Positions 1 to 7,174 of a stretch of 46,081 bases of DNA are shown piece by piece. Source of the stretch: a virus; IMG/VR virus record IMGVR_UViG_3300020472_000053, positions 1-46,081 of that record. One strand, written 5' to 3'. The notes beneath the pieces are model-generated. The model was not told the origin of the DNA, made no database searches, and saw nothing but the letters and a program-made list of their open reading frames with translations. Numbering within the stretch: the first letter of the stretch is position 1; every line of letters starts with the position of its first letter. A program made the translations under genes and the position numbers.

Positions 1-408
1 GAGGATGAAGAAGCAATTGATCCATTTGATTTCTGGCAAGGTGCTAACTTCAAGTTGAAGGCAAAGAACGTTGCTGGATATCGTAATTATGACTCTTCTG
101 AGTTTGCTGCTCAAAGTCCTCTATTAGATGACGATGATGCATTAGAAGCACTTTGGAAGAAGCAAAGTTCTCTTCAAGAGTTCGTTGCTGCTGATCAATT
201 CAAGTCTTATGAAGATTTGAAGAAGCGTCTTGGTTATGTTCTTGGAAATAAAACCCAAGTTCGTCAGGATCCTGAAGTTATAGAGGAAGATAATGATCGT
301 GGTTCCGCAGAACAATTAGTTACTTCTGCTGCTAGTGCAGGAAGAGGAACTGGTGCTGAAGAGGAAGATGATGCTTTAAGTTACTTTCAACAATTAGCTG
401 AAAGTTGA
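1..408 (+). CDS. 32: gp32 single-stranded DNA-binding protein, C-terminal part
   Basis: The gene enters the window already open, in frame from base 1, and ends at TGA 406-408; 135 residues are visible. The segment around DFWQGANFKLKAKNV...GYRNYD matches the end of the T4-family gp32 OB-fold core, followed by the helical stretch FKSYEDLKKRLGYVLG, which resembles T4 FKSFEELNTKFGQVMG. The tail is strongly acidic (EEDNDRG, GAEEEDDALSYFQQL), as expected for the gp32 C-terminal arm that recruits replication and recombination partners. The zinc-binding region lies upstream of the window, so it cannot be checked. TTG at 55 is an internal codon, not a start. A perfect hairpin terminator follows directly. 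Confidence 0.9.
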   Translation, partial: EDEEAIDPFDFWQGANFKLKAKNVAGYRNYDSSEFAAQSPLLDDDDALEALWKKQSSLQEFVAADQFKSYEDLKKRLGYVLGNKTQVRQDPEVIEEDNDRGSAEQLVTSAASAGRGTGAEEEDDALSYFQQLAES

Positions 409-414
409 TATTAG

Positions 415-440
415 AAAGGGGTCTTACGACCCCTTTTTTT
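415..440 (+). terminator. Rho-independent terminator after gp32
   Basis: A perfect 9-bp stem (AAAGGGGTC at 415-423, GACCCCTTT at 428-436) with a TTAC loop is followed by an unbroken T run to 440. It sits 6 nt after the gp32 stop codon and just touches the stop of the convergent gp53 gene, so it also separates the two opposing operons. Confidence 0.92.
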
Positions 441-1104
441 ATGGCATTGTTATATTTGTATTTTCTGTTTGAATTATATAATCATCAATATATTCTGAGG
501 AATCATCATAAATCATAGCATCTCTAAAGTCATTTAGGAATTGTTGTAAGAATCCTGTTTTTAAGACGTATATATTTCTTTTATCATCATTTAATCTACT
601 TTCATATAAGAAGTTGGATATTCCTGTTCTAGCAGTTACTCCAGAAACAGTTACATTAGTTGATAATCCATTATCGTAGAATGTAATAGAATAGTTTGAA
701 TCTACAATTTTTCCTTCTGGAATAATTAATCTACCTTTACTATCTTTTATTTCTCTGGTTTCATAAAATCTAGTATTATTTAAAGTTGTTCCATATTTTT
801 CTAATGCAAAGTCATAGACATCTTTACTTGATAATGGCCATTGATTTCTAACATTAGTAATACCTGCAGATATTAAAATAACCCAATCTAATTCATCACT
901 ACCATATAATTCTTCTGCAACATTATCTGGTCTTACACCTTCAGGTATTTCATATCTATCAAATACTGTAACTATATTTTGTAGATCATCTCTTAATTTG
1001 ATTCTACGAAATAAATTTTTAGTTTCAACATATTCTAAGGATGATTTTCTATCCGATAAGAATGATGGATATCTTAAGTTTGGTATTTCTCTAAAGTATC
1101 CCAT
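439..1104 (-). CDS. 53: Baseplate wedge subunit gp53
   Basis: At 221 aa this is slightly longer than T4 gp53 (about 196 aa). The N-terminus MGYFREIPNLRYPSF and the motif VAEELYGSDELDWVIL at residues 62-77 are typical of the family; the second is the LysM-like patch by which gp53 clamps wedges together around the hub. A helical segment near 195-210 (FLNDFRDAMIYDD) precedes a short C-terminal tail. The start codon overlaps the stop of upstream gp48 by one base (TAATG), indicating translational coupling. It is the last gene of the leftward operon gp4, 115-aa ORF, gp48, gp53, and ends against the gp32 terminator. Confidence 0.88.
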   Translation of the reverse strand: MGYFREIPNLRYPSFLSDRKSSLEYVETKNLFRRIKLRDDLQNIVTVFDRYEIPEGVRPDNVAEELYGSDELDWVILISAGITNVRNQWPLSSKDVYDFALEKYGTTLNNTRFYETREIKDSKGRLIIPEGKIVDSNYSITFYDNGLSTNVTVSGVTARTGISNFLYESRLNDDKRNIYVLKTGFLQQFLNDFRDAMIYDDSSEYIDDYIIQTENTNITMP

Positions 1105-2141
1105 TAGTATCCTACTCCTCCCATTCCTGTATCTGAATCATAATCAACATCATAAATTGGTTCAAGTTCTTTAAATTCTAAATCTAGTTGCATAGAAATA
1201 GGTGTTGCATCTTCATATGTTGCATATACACCATCACTTGTATAATTAACTGATACATTAGTCAAAAAGCATTGTTTAAATTTATGTAGAAATGGGTGAT
1301 CTTGATTACCACTTCTATATCTTAATTCAAAAACATTAGGTGTTTTTATAAAGAAGTTACCTTTATTACTAGTTGCTGTCTTTGTTTTTGGTGCCATATT
1401 TCTTTTAAATGTCCTGATAATTAATTTTATCTGCTCTGATTCTTGAGCATTTCTGGGAGTCATTTTAAAAGAGAATCGGAAGTTTCTTAATTTTGGACCA
1501 TTAAACAAGAGTTCCATATTTGGATTCATAATTGAACCCTCAGATCTTGCTAGTAGTTGGTTTCCACTAATATTTCCTCCAAATGTATTTACTGCTCTTG
1601 CCGCAAGTTGTTTAGTTAAAATATCTGCAGCACCATCCATTCCTCCAATATCATTTGTTACTTTTTTAAGAGTATCACCAACATTACTTTTCATTTTTTC
1701 TCTACCTTCTGCAGTTGCAAAATCACCAGTTGCTACATCTTGAAATGCTTTTGCTCCTGCAGCTGATAATCCATTTAAACTAGAAGATCCATAATCAACA
1801 TCATTTGAATCTTGTATATTTGAGGGAATTTGTAATAATATAGTTCCTGTATTTTTTAAAACTCTAGAAGATAATCCACCAATTGAAGTCCATCCAAGTC
1901 TATTATTTAATGTATTATTTCTACCACCTGGTCTAGTAATAAGTTCTCCAGTTTTTCCCTTTCCTATGGGTCTATATTCCAGAACATCAACCTGTAAATA
2001 ATCAGTTGATTCTGTCATTGCTTCATATGGATATCTTAATATCCCTCCTTGCATTTGACCTGCTAATTGGTCTACTGATAGGCTAGATGCAATATTTCCT
2101 ATTGTTTGTTTTGCTTGATTAACAACTTGTCCAAGTACCAT
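1104..2141 (-). CDS. 48: Baseplate tail-tube cap gp48
   Basis: This 345-aa protein is close to T4 gp48 (364 aa). An N-terminal segment (MVLGQVVNQAKQTIGNIASSLS) and the phrase ILRYPYEAMTESTDYLQVDVLEYRP open it. The core FRFSFKMTPRNAQESEQIKLIIRTFKRNMAP, followed by FELRYRSG and CFLTNVSVNYTSDG, resembles the tube-like fold shared by gp48 and gp54. In T4, gp48 sits on the gp27 hub and nucleates the tail tube together with gp54. The adjacent gp53 binds in the same part of the baseplate. Paralogous gp54 is the main alternative identity, but the length and the company of gp53 favour gp48. Confidence 0.82.
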   Translation of the reverse strand: MVLGQVVNQAKQTIGNIASSLSVDQLAGQMQGGILRYPYEAMTESTDYLQVDVLEYRPIGKGKTGELITRPGGRNNTLNNRLGWTSIGGLSSRVLKNTGTILLQIPSNIQDSNDVDYGSSSLNGLSAAGAKAFQDVATGDFATAEGREKMKSNVGDTLKKVTNDIGGMDGAADILTKQLAARAVNTFGGNISGNQLLARSEGSIMNPNMELLFNGPKLRNFRFSFKMTPRNAQESEQIKLIIRTFKRNMAPKTKTATSNKGNFFIKTPNVFELRYRSGNQDHPFLHKFKQCFLTNVSVNYTSDGVYATYEDATPISMQLDLEFKELEPIYDVDYDSDTGMGGVGY

Positions 2142-2164
2142 TATAGAAATCGACCCTTATTATT

Positions 2165-2512
2165 TTAACTATTTAGACGGAATTTTGCGAAAGGTATTCT
2201 ATCTAAGTCATTTAGTTCATCATCATGTACTTCATAGAGACCTCCAGCTACTTCACTCCATGTATATTGGCGTGTTTGCCCCCAATGAAAATTGATACCA
2301 CGAAAACCCCATTCAAAAATATCTGTTACAGCAACTAATGGATTTTGATCATATCTAATATTAGGTGTTTTTGGATTATATACAAAAACATAAAATTTTC
2401 CAGGACTAGGAATTTTATCACCCTCTTCTAAAGAACTTATAATATCCATCATTAGATCATCAGGATCTTCAGTTCCAATTAGATTTTCTCTTATTGAAGT
2501 AACACGACTCAT
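2165..2512 (-). CDS. Conserved phage protein of unknown function
   Basis: The protein has 115 aa. The N-terminus is helical and acidic (DPDDLMMDIISSLEEGDK). The rest is aromatic-rich with several likely strands (KFYVFVYNPKTPNIRYDQNPLV, then DIFEWGFRGINFHWGQ and RQYTWSEVAGGLYEV). No signal peptide, membrane segment or enzymatic motif is visible. Its start overlaps the end of gp4 by four bases (ATGA), and gp48 follows 23 bases later, so it is co-translated with morphogenesis genes. A small virion or baseplate assembly protein is a plausible reading from context only; I do not recognise a named family. Confidence 0.75.
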   Translation of the reverse strand: MSRVTSIRENLIGTEDPDDLMMDIISSLEEGDKIPSPGKFYVFVYNPKTPNIRYDQNPLVAVTDIFEWGFRGINFHWGQTRQYTWSEVAGGLYEVHDDELNDLDRIPFAKFRLNS

Positions 2513-2946
2513 TTGATTCCTAATTCGTTTTCTGTGAGTATTTTAAATTCATAACCTCTATCTGCACACCAATCTTCTGCTGCATTCCATTTTGCTTGAT
2601 TCTTTGCATATTCAAATGCTTCACGCATATAACTTTTAGTTTTAAGTTTTGATTTAACTGGTGGTGATGTTTGTTTTTTGGGTTTAACTTCAATAATATA
2701 TTTTTTAATTCTTCCAGTATTTTCTTTTAATTTAATATAGAAATCTGGAAAATATCTATGTGGTCTATTATCTATTGGAGATTTATACCATACATACATT
2801 TCTTCACTTCCCCATTCAAGAATATTGATATTGGAGTCACAATATTGCATAAATTTACGTTCCCAGAGAGAACGGTATATAATAGTAGTTGGATCGCCTT
2901 TATACTTGTAAGGGCACCTTGGCTTATACTTTCCTTTATAGGCCAT
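2509..2946 (-). CDS. 4: Head completion protein gp4, PD-(D/E)xK nuclease-like
   Basis: At 145 aa this matches T4 gp4 (about 150 aa), which finishes filled heads before tail joining. The opening KYKPRCPYKYKGDPTTIIYRSLWERKFMQYCD is the family signature. A PD-(D/E)xK nuclease-type core is visible: E29 in SLWERKF, PD at 67-68 in RYFPDFYI, and E86-x-K88 in YIIEVKPKKQ. Family knowledge therefore suggests a restriction-endonuclease-like fold, perhaps trimming or holding the packaged DNA end; whether it cuts DNA cannot be read from sequence. It is the first gene of the leftward operon, and a late-promoter-like octamer for the rightward genes overlaps its start codon. Confidence 0.87.
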   Translation of the reverse strand: MAYKGKYKPRCPYKYKGDPTTIIYRSLWERKFMQYCDSNINILEWGSEEMYVWYKSPIDNRPHRYFPDFYIKLKENTGRIKKYIIEVKPKKQTSPPVKSKLKTKSYMREAFEYAKNQAKWNAAEDWCADRGYEFKILTENELGIK

Positions 2947-2951
2947 AAATA
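2944..2951 (+). promoter_or_regulatory. T4-late-like promoter octamer for the rightward hub operon
   Basis: CATAAATA differs from the T4 late consensus TATAAATA only at its first base. It lies 28 bp before the GTG at 2980 and overlaps the ATG of divergent gp4. Late T4-type promoters need only this -10 element plus the phage sigma factor gp55. Confidence 0.55.
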
Positions 2952-2971
2952 AATATGAATATCATAGTAAA

Positions 2972-2979
2972 TATTTAGA
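2972..2979 (-). promoter_or_regulatory. Possible late-promoter octamer for the leftward gp4-gp53 operon
   Basis: On the minus strand these bases read TCTAAATA, one mismatch from TATAAATA, 25 bp upstream of the gp4 start. It would form a divergent late pair with the rightward octamer at 2944. Short AT-rich matches occur by chance, so this is tentative. Confidence 0.35.
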
Positions 2980-3651
2980 GTGGCAGAATCGTTAGTCAAG
3001 AAAATTACAATGAATGAGGCCAAACAGAAGTTTGGTAACTTGGCAATGAACAATCATTACCTTGTTCATTTCTCTTCATTAAAATCAACTATAATGAGGT
3101 ATCTTGAGCGTAGAACTGGTTTTGATGATATGAAAGAGTTTATAGCAAGAGATGCTGGAATTCTTTGTGCAGATGCATCATTACCTGCTAGTGCATTTGC
3201 AACTGGTGAAGTAAAGGATAATTTTATGGGTGTCCCGCAAGAGTTTGCTCATACAAGATTGTATACAGATATTGATTTTACTTTTTACGTTGATAAAAAT
3301 TATACTATGCTGAGATTTTTTGAAGGATGGATGGATTATATTACAAGTGGTGCTTATGGAACTGGTCTTAATGAGAGTGTTAAACCTTTTTATAGAAGAT
3401 TGAAGTATCCAGATGATTATAAAGTAGATTCAATGACAATTACAAAATTTGAAAGGGATTATGATAATGAGATACAATATCAATTTATAAATGCGTTCCC
3501 TAAATCTATTACACCTGTTCCTGTTACTTATGGTGCTGCAGAGTTGTTAAAAGTATCTGTTAGTTTTAATTATGACAGATATATAATGAAAAGATTGAAT
3601 CATCATGAATGGAAAGATCTCTTTACTGGTTGGTTTGATGATTTATTCTAA
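2980..3651 (+). CDS. Tail-tube-fold protein, probable gp54-like tube initiator
   Basis: The protein has 223 aa. The central part (residues 61-121: LCADASLPASAFATGEVKDN, then TDIDFTFYVDKNYTMLRFFEGWMDYI) follows the pattern of the gp19/gp54 tail-tube family: a conserved Leu-Pro turn, a G-V-P-Q loop, a strand pair and the FFEGW motif. In T4, gp54 caps the baseplate with gp48 and starts tube polymerisation. Here it is the first gene of the rightward block, opposite gp48 and just before gp26. The GTG at 2980 lacks a clear ribosome-binding site; ATG at 3010 (MNEAKQKFG) is an alternative start. It could instead be another tube-related protein, so the gp54 name is an inference. Confidence 0.6.
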   Translation: MAESLVKKITMNEAKQKFGNLAMNNHYLVHFSSLKSTIMRYLERRTGFDDMKEFIARDAGILCADASLPASAFATGEVKDNFMGVPQEFAHTRLYTDIDFTFYVDKNYTMLRFFEGWMDYITSGAYGTGLNESVKPFYRRLKYPDDYKVDSMTITKFERDYDNEIQYQFINAFPKSITPVPVTYGAAELLKVSVSFNYDRYIMKRLNHHEWKDLFTGWFDDLF

Positions 3652-3684
3652 ATAACCTCCTATATAATATATTGAAAGATTATT

Positions 3685-4410
3685 ATGCCTTTACCAAAAA
3701 TTAATACACCAACTTATGAATTGGTTCTTCCTTCTAATAATAAGAAGGTTAAATATCGTCCTTTTCTTGTTAGAGAAGAGAAAATTCTTGTAATGGCTTT
3801 AGAATCTGAAGATATGTCTCAGATTACTAATTCTATTATACAGATACTTACTGATTGTATTCTTACAAAAGGTATTGATGTTGCAAGTTTGGCAACGTTT
3901 GATATTGAATATTTGTTTTTAAATATTCGTGCAAAATCTGTGGGTGAATCTGTAGAGGTAAATGTTACTTGTCCAGATGATAATAGAACTACAGTTGAAA
4001 TAGATGTTAATATTGATTCTATTAAAGTTAAGAAGAATAGAAAACATAAAGATACTGTAAAACTTGATGATACACTTTCATTAAAATTAAAGTATCCTTC
4101 TGTAGCACAATTTATTGATAATAATTTTGAGGTTTCTGATGATACTGGAGATAGTGTTGCTAAATCACTTAGCATGATTACTTCCTGTATGGATATGATT
4201 TATAATGATGAAGAAAGTTGGGATGCATCAGAGTCTACTACTAAAGAATTGACAGAGTTTATTGAACAATTAAACACTAAACAATTTAAAGAGATTGAAA
4301 AGTTTTTTGAGACAATGCCTAAACTTTCTCATAAACTTAAGGTAACAAATCCAAAGACTGGTGTTGAATCTGAAGTATTACTGGAGGGACTAGCAAGTTT
4401 TTTCAGTTAG
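3685..4410 (+). CDS. 26: gp26-like baseplate hub assembly protein (putative tail assembly chaperone)
   Basis: The protein has 241 aa, against about 208 in T4 gp26. The start MPLPKINTPTYELVLPSNNKKVKYRPFLVREEKILVMA is characteristic of the T4 gp26 family. It continues with IQILTDCI, IEYLFLNIRAKSVGE and a Cys-containing hairpin (VNVTCPDDNRTT). The C-terminal half is acidic and helical. T4 gp26 is needed to assemble the baseplate hub. By position, just before tape-measure-like genes and followed by a short ORF reachable by -1 frameshifting, it takes the place of lambda gpG, the short form of a tail assembly chaperone. Its last codons run through a slippery T6C sequence at 4398-4404. Confidence 0.83.
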   Translation: MPLPKINTPTYELVLPSNNKKVKYRPFLVREEKILVMALESEDMSQITNSIIQILTDCILTKGIDVASLATFDIEYLFLNIRAKSVGESVEVNVTCPDDNRTTVEIDVNIDSIKVKKNRKHKDTVKLDDTLSLKLKYPSVAQFIDNNFEVSDDTGDSVAKSLSMITSCMDMIYNDEESWDASESTTKELTEFIEQLNTKQFKEIEKFFETMPKLSHKLKVTNPKTGVESEVLLEGLASFFS

Positions 4411-4440
4411 GTATGGCTCATACTAGTCTTGAGTCATACT
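4398..4440 (+). promoter_or_regulatory. Programmed -1 ribosomal frameshift signal
   Basis: A heptamer T TTT TTC (4398-4404) lies in the exact X XXY YYZ register of the gp26 frame. Five bases later an 11-bp stem starts: 4410-4420 pairs with 4430-4440 (two G-U pairs) around a 9-nt loop, TACTAGTCT. The gp26 stop codon TAG is at 4408-4410. Slipping back one base opens the frame of the following ORF without an intervening stop. The predicted fusion has 240 gp26 residues plus 61 further residues, 301 in all. The ATG of the downstream ORF (4413-4415) is buried in the stem, which would disfavour independent initiation. Confidence 0.72.
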
Positions 4441-4589
4441 ATAAGATTAACTTTGCTTTGATTCAACATCATAAATATTCATTAACTGAGCTAGAGAATA
4501 TGATACCTTGGGAAAGGGAAATTTATGTAACTCTACTAAAACAACATATAGAAGAGGAAAATTTAAAACAACAACAAAGTGGCAGTTAA
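4413..4589 (+). CDS. Short ORF after gp26, T-like extension of the tail assembly chaperone (gp51-like position)
   Basis: From its own ATG the protein has 58 aa, beginning MAHTSLESYYKINF and ending LKQQQSGS. It contains YSLTELENMIPWEREIYVTL, an aromatic and acidic helical pattern common in the downstream halves of tail assembly chaperones (lambda gpT-like). It lies in the -1 frame of gp26, and the frame is open from the slippery site at 4398, so the likely product is a gp26-fusion of 301 aa. The end overlaps the GTG of the tape-measure-like gene by 11 bases, suggesting coupling. In T4, gp51 also acts in hub assembly, but I cannot prove homology from this short sequence. No strong ribosome-binding site precedes the ATG. 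Confidence 0.72.
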   Translation: MAHTSLESYYKINFALIQHHKYSLTELENMIPWEREIYVTLLKQHIEEENLKQQQSGS

Positions 4590-6159
4590 GGGATTAAAAT
4601 TAAATATTACTAGTAAATCTTTTGGTGGTGGATCTTCTATTCCCAAAATGGATTTTGGTGGATCTAAGTTAGGAATTCAACCAGCAAAAATTAAATCTTC
4701 AAGTCTTTTAGATACTACAGATACTCTTGTAGGTAAAGGTGATGTTGCTTCACATGAAAATATGAAGCAGGAGACTAATAAGATTCATGCAACTATTAGT
4801 CACCTTACTACATTTGTAAGAAAGAATCGTGGTAAAATAAATGATAATACAGTAAAGATAGATCAGAACGAACAAAATATTAAAATTAATGCTAAGAAGA
4901 TTACTCTTCTAAAGAATGTAATTAAAGCACAAGAACCTTTTGGTGGAAATGAAGATCCATTAGCAGAAGTAAATAATACTCTCGAAGAAATTGGTGTTTT
5001 ATTGGCTTTGGATTTTTCACGTCGTGAAGAAATAGCAAAGGAGGAATTGGCAAATCAAAGAGAAGAGAAGGCAGAAAGAAAAAGATCTATGAAGGAGAGG
5101 ATGATAGAAGGGTTGAAGGGTGTTGGACGGAAAGGAATGGGTGCAGCAAAAGGTGCTGCAGGTAGTGTTGGTGGAGCTGCAGCAAAACCCGTTACTGGTA
5201 TATTTGATCAAATTAAAGAAGTAGTAGCACTTTTAGGAACTGCAGTTTTTGCTAATAATGCTATTGATTGGTTAAAGGATGAGAAGAATCAGGAAAAGGT
5301 TGGTAATTTCTTTAAGTTTATAGCAAAACATTGGAAATGGGTATTGGGTGCTGTTGCTGGTGTTGCTGCTTTAACTGCTTTAGGTGGACTTGTTAGTATA
5401 ATAGGTGGTCTTGGTGCTGCTCTTGGAATATTTGCAAATCCACTTGCATGGAAAATTATGGCTGCTATTGCCATAGGATATGGTGTATGGAAAGGTGGTC
5501 GATGGATTCATAAAAAGTTTGTTGGTGGTGAGGAATTTGTAGATGCTCATGCAGAGAATAATAAAAAGAAAGAAAAATTACATGAATTAGGAATAACTAA
5601 TACTGGAATGATTACTGGTCCAGGAGGTAAAAGATTAATAAGTGTTGAAGAACATGGAACTGAGGCACAGAAAGCAGCATGGAGAGATTTTAAGAATGAG
5701 CAGATTAGAATTGATGATATTAGGGATGAAATGCGAGATGAAATGGAGGCAGAGAAAAAGGCAGCCAGAGAAGAGTGGAAAGAAAAGGCAATGGCAAGTA
5801 AAGTTGGTGATGAAAAAGTAGATTGGAAATATTGGAATAAAAAATGGGATGAAGATTGGGCTAAGCAACAGGATGCTATTAGAGCAAAACATGAACAAAG
5901 AATAGTTTCTGAAGCAACAACTCAAGCTGAAAGAATAAAAATTAATACAAAATCAGGTATTGATGAACAAGCTGCAAGATTGAATCAAGCACCAGAAGAA
6001 GATGCATTTATTGATATTGATTTGGGTCGTATTAGAAAGGATGGTTCTCCTATAACTTCAGGTAATCAAGATGATGTAAATGAAGTTGAAATTATTAGTC
6101 CTACTAATAAGTTAAATCCATATATGGAAGAAACTCCAGAACTTCTTGGGATAGTATAA
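4579..6159 (+). CDS. Tape-measure-like tail protein (gp29 position)
   Basis: The protein has 526 aa and starts at a GTG inside the end of the preceding ORF. The order is: a Gly/Ser-rich N-terminus with GLKLNITSKSFGGG; a coiled-coil region at about 55-115; a very charged helix near 145-175; an Ala/Gly-rich linker; a strongly hydrophobic region at about 210-310 (EVVALLGTAVFANN, WVLGAVAGVAALTALGGLVS, LAWKIMAAIAIGYGVW); then a long charged helix region rich in Glu and Lys. Hydrophobic segments inside a long helical protein directly after chaperone-type genes are the hallmark of tail tape measures, and T4 gp29 (590 aa) holds this role. The hydrophobic region may insert in the host membrane during DNA entry. 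Tape-measure identity is inferred from architecture and order. Confidence 0.68.
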   Translation: MAVKGLKLNITSKSFGGGSSIPKMDFGGSKLGIQPAKIKSSSLLDTTDTLVGKGDVASHENMKQETNKIHATISHLTTFVRKNRGKINDNTVKIDQNEQNIKINAKKITLLKNVIKAQEPFGGNEDPLAEVNNTLEEIGVLLALDFSRREEIAKEELANQREEKAERKRSMKERMIEGLKGVGRKGMGAAKGAAGSVGGAAAKPVTGIFDQIKEVVALLGTAVFANNAIDWLKDEKNQEKVGNFFKFIAKHWKWVLGAVAGVAALTALGGLVSIIGGLGAALGIFANPLAWKIMAAIAIGYGVWKGGRWIHKKFVGGEEFVDAHAENNKKKEKLHELGITNTGMITGPGGKRLISVEEHGTEAQKAAWRDFKNEQIRIDDIRDEMRDEMEAEKKAAREEWKEKAMASKVGDEKVDWKYWNKKWDEDWAKQQDAIRAKHEQRIVSEATTQAERIKINTKSGIDEQAARLNQAPEEDAFIDIDLGRIRKDGSPITSGNQDDVNEVEIISPTNKLNPYMEETPELLGIV

Positions 6160-6160
6160 T

Positions 6161-7171
6161 ATGAAAACATTAAAATTACCTGAAAGTGGAGTTACTAAAC
6201 TCAAATTAAATGTTACTAATATTAAAAGTATTCTTATTGATCGTAGTAATAGTTTGAAAAAAATTAATGCTAAGAAAGAAAGTCTTGATCAACAAGCACA
6301 ATTTGCATCTGATAGATCTGAAGAAGAAAAAAAATTAGAAAAGAAGAAATCTCCACTTAAGCGTATAGGTAAAGGTGTTAAAAAAGTTGGTAAAAAAATA
6401 GGTCGTGGTGTAAAATCAATATTTGATAGTATGATATCATTGGCAATGCCCCTTATTATGGCTACTCTTGTTAATAATATAGAAAAAATAACAGAAGCAA
6501 TAAGGACATTTTATGAAAATAATAGAGCAATTTTTGATGGAATTGGGAAAGCAATAAATGTGCTTGGTAAGGGATTTATGATGATTGTTAATTTTATTAG
6601 TGGGATGGAAGAAAGTAAAGATGCAAAGAAAATGAAAGAATTGGATTCTACCATTACTAATTTACAAGGTCATCTTAAGAAAATAGAACCATTAGAGAAA
6701 TTAGGTAAAAAGTTGAAAGGGGAAGCTGATAAAGCTAAATCGAAATCTGGTGCAGAATTTCCAGAAGTAGAGGGTGGAGATTCAACCACAAGTGCAACTA
6801 CAAGTGATGGAAGTGAAACTAAACTTAAGGTTTCTCCTGAAGCTGAGAAGTTAATGGATCATGTAATTAATGATGACCCAGAATCTTTGAAGAAAGATTC
6901 TACTTTATCTACGAATCCAACAAAAGAGCAAGTGGCATCATCAACTGATTTATCAAATAGTTTATCAAATAGTAAAGAAGTAATAACACCAAATACACCA
7001 CAAAGATCGGATTATCCAAAAACTGTATCTGGGTTTAAAGATTTTAAAACTGATTATAAAAAGTATGTTAGTGGTAATTCTCAAGTTAATATTGATTTAA
7101 ATTCATTAAAGTCGAATAAAAGAAAACCAAGGACTGTGATTCTTGCTACTCAAACTATTGTGGAGAATTAA
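6161..7171 (+). CDS. Second tape-measure-like or hub protein, probable paralogue of the preceding gene
   Basis: The protein has 336 aa and starts one base after the previous stop. Its N-terminal phrase KLKLNVTNIKSI echoes GLKLNITSKSF of the upstream protein. A basic linker (KRIGKGVKKVGKKIGRGVKS) leads to IFDSMISLAMPLIMATLVNN, comparable with IFDQIKEVVALLGTAVFANN upstream, and a helical YENNRAIFDGIGKAINVLGKG. The C-terminal half is Ser/Thr/Lys-rich and probably flexible. The parallels suggest an old tandem duplication with loss of the long charged tail. It may form part of the tape-measure bundle inside the tube or plug the hub. I do not recognise a T4 gene name for it. Confidence 0.6.
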   Translation: MKTLKLPESGVTKLKLNVTNIKSILIDRSNSLKKINAKKESLDQQAQFASDRSEEEKKLEKKKSPLKRIGKGVKKVGKKIGRGVKSIFDSMISLAMPLIMATLVNNIEKITEAIRTFYENNRAIFDGIGKAINVLGKGFMMIVNFISGMEESKDAKKMKELDSTITNLQGHLKKIEPLEKLGKKLKGEADKAKSKSGAEFPEVEGGDSTTSATTSDGSETKLKVSPEAEKLMDHVINDDPESLKKDSTLSTNPTKEQVASSTDLSNSLSNSKEVITPNTPQRSDYPKTVSGFKDFKTDYKKYVSGNSQVNIDLNSLKSNKRKPRTVILATQTIVEN

Positions 7172-7174
7172 GAT

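Noticed and set aside
55-57. TTG as the start of the first gene
   Set aside because: The frame is open from base 1 and the upstream residues (DPFDFWQGANFKLK) continue the gp32 core, so this is an internal Leu codon.
2758-3053. ORFs overlapping the gp4 gene on both strands (64 and 93 aa)
   Set aside because: They lie over a confidently identified gene, have no coherent domain, and their boundaries follow AT-rich chance openings.
4579-6159. Reading the 526-aa protein as a membrane holin or transporter because of its hydrophobic segments
   Set aside because: The hydrophobic part is embedded in long charged helices with no membrane-protein topology, and the position after the chaperone genes fits a tape measure better.
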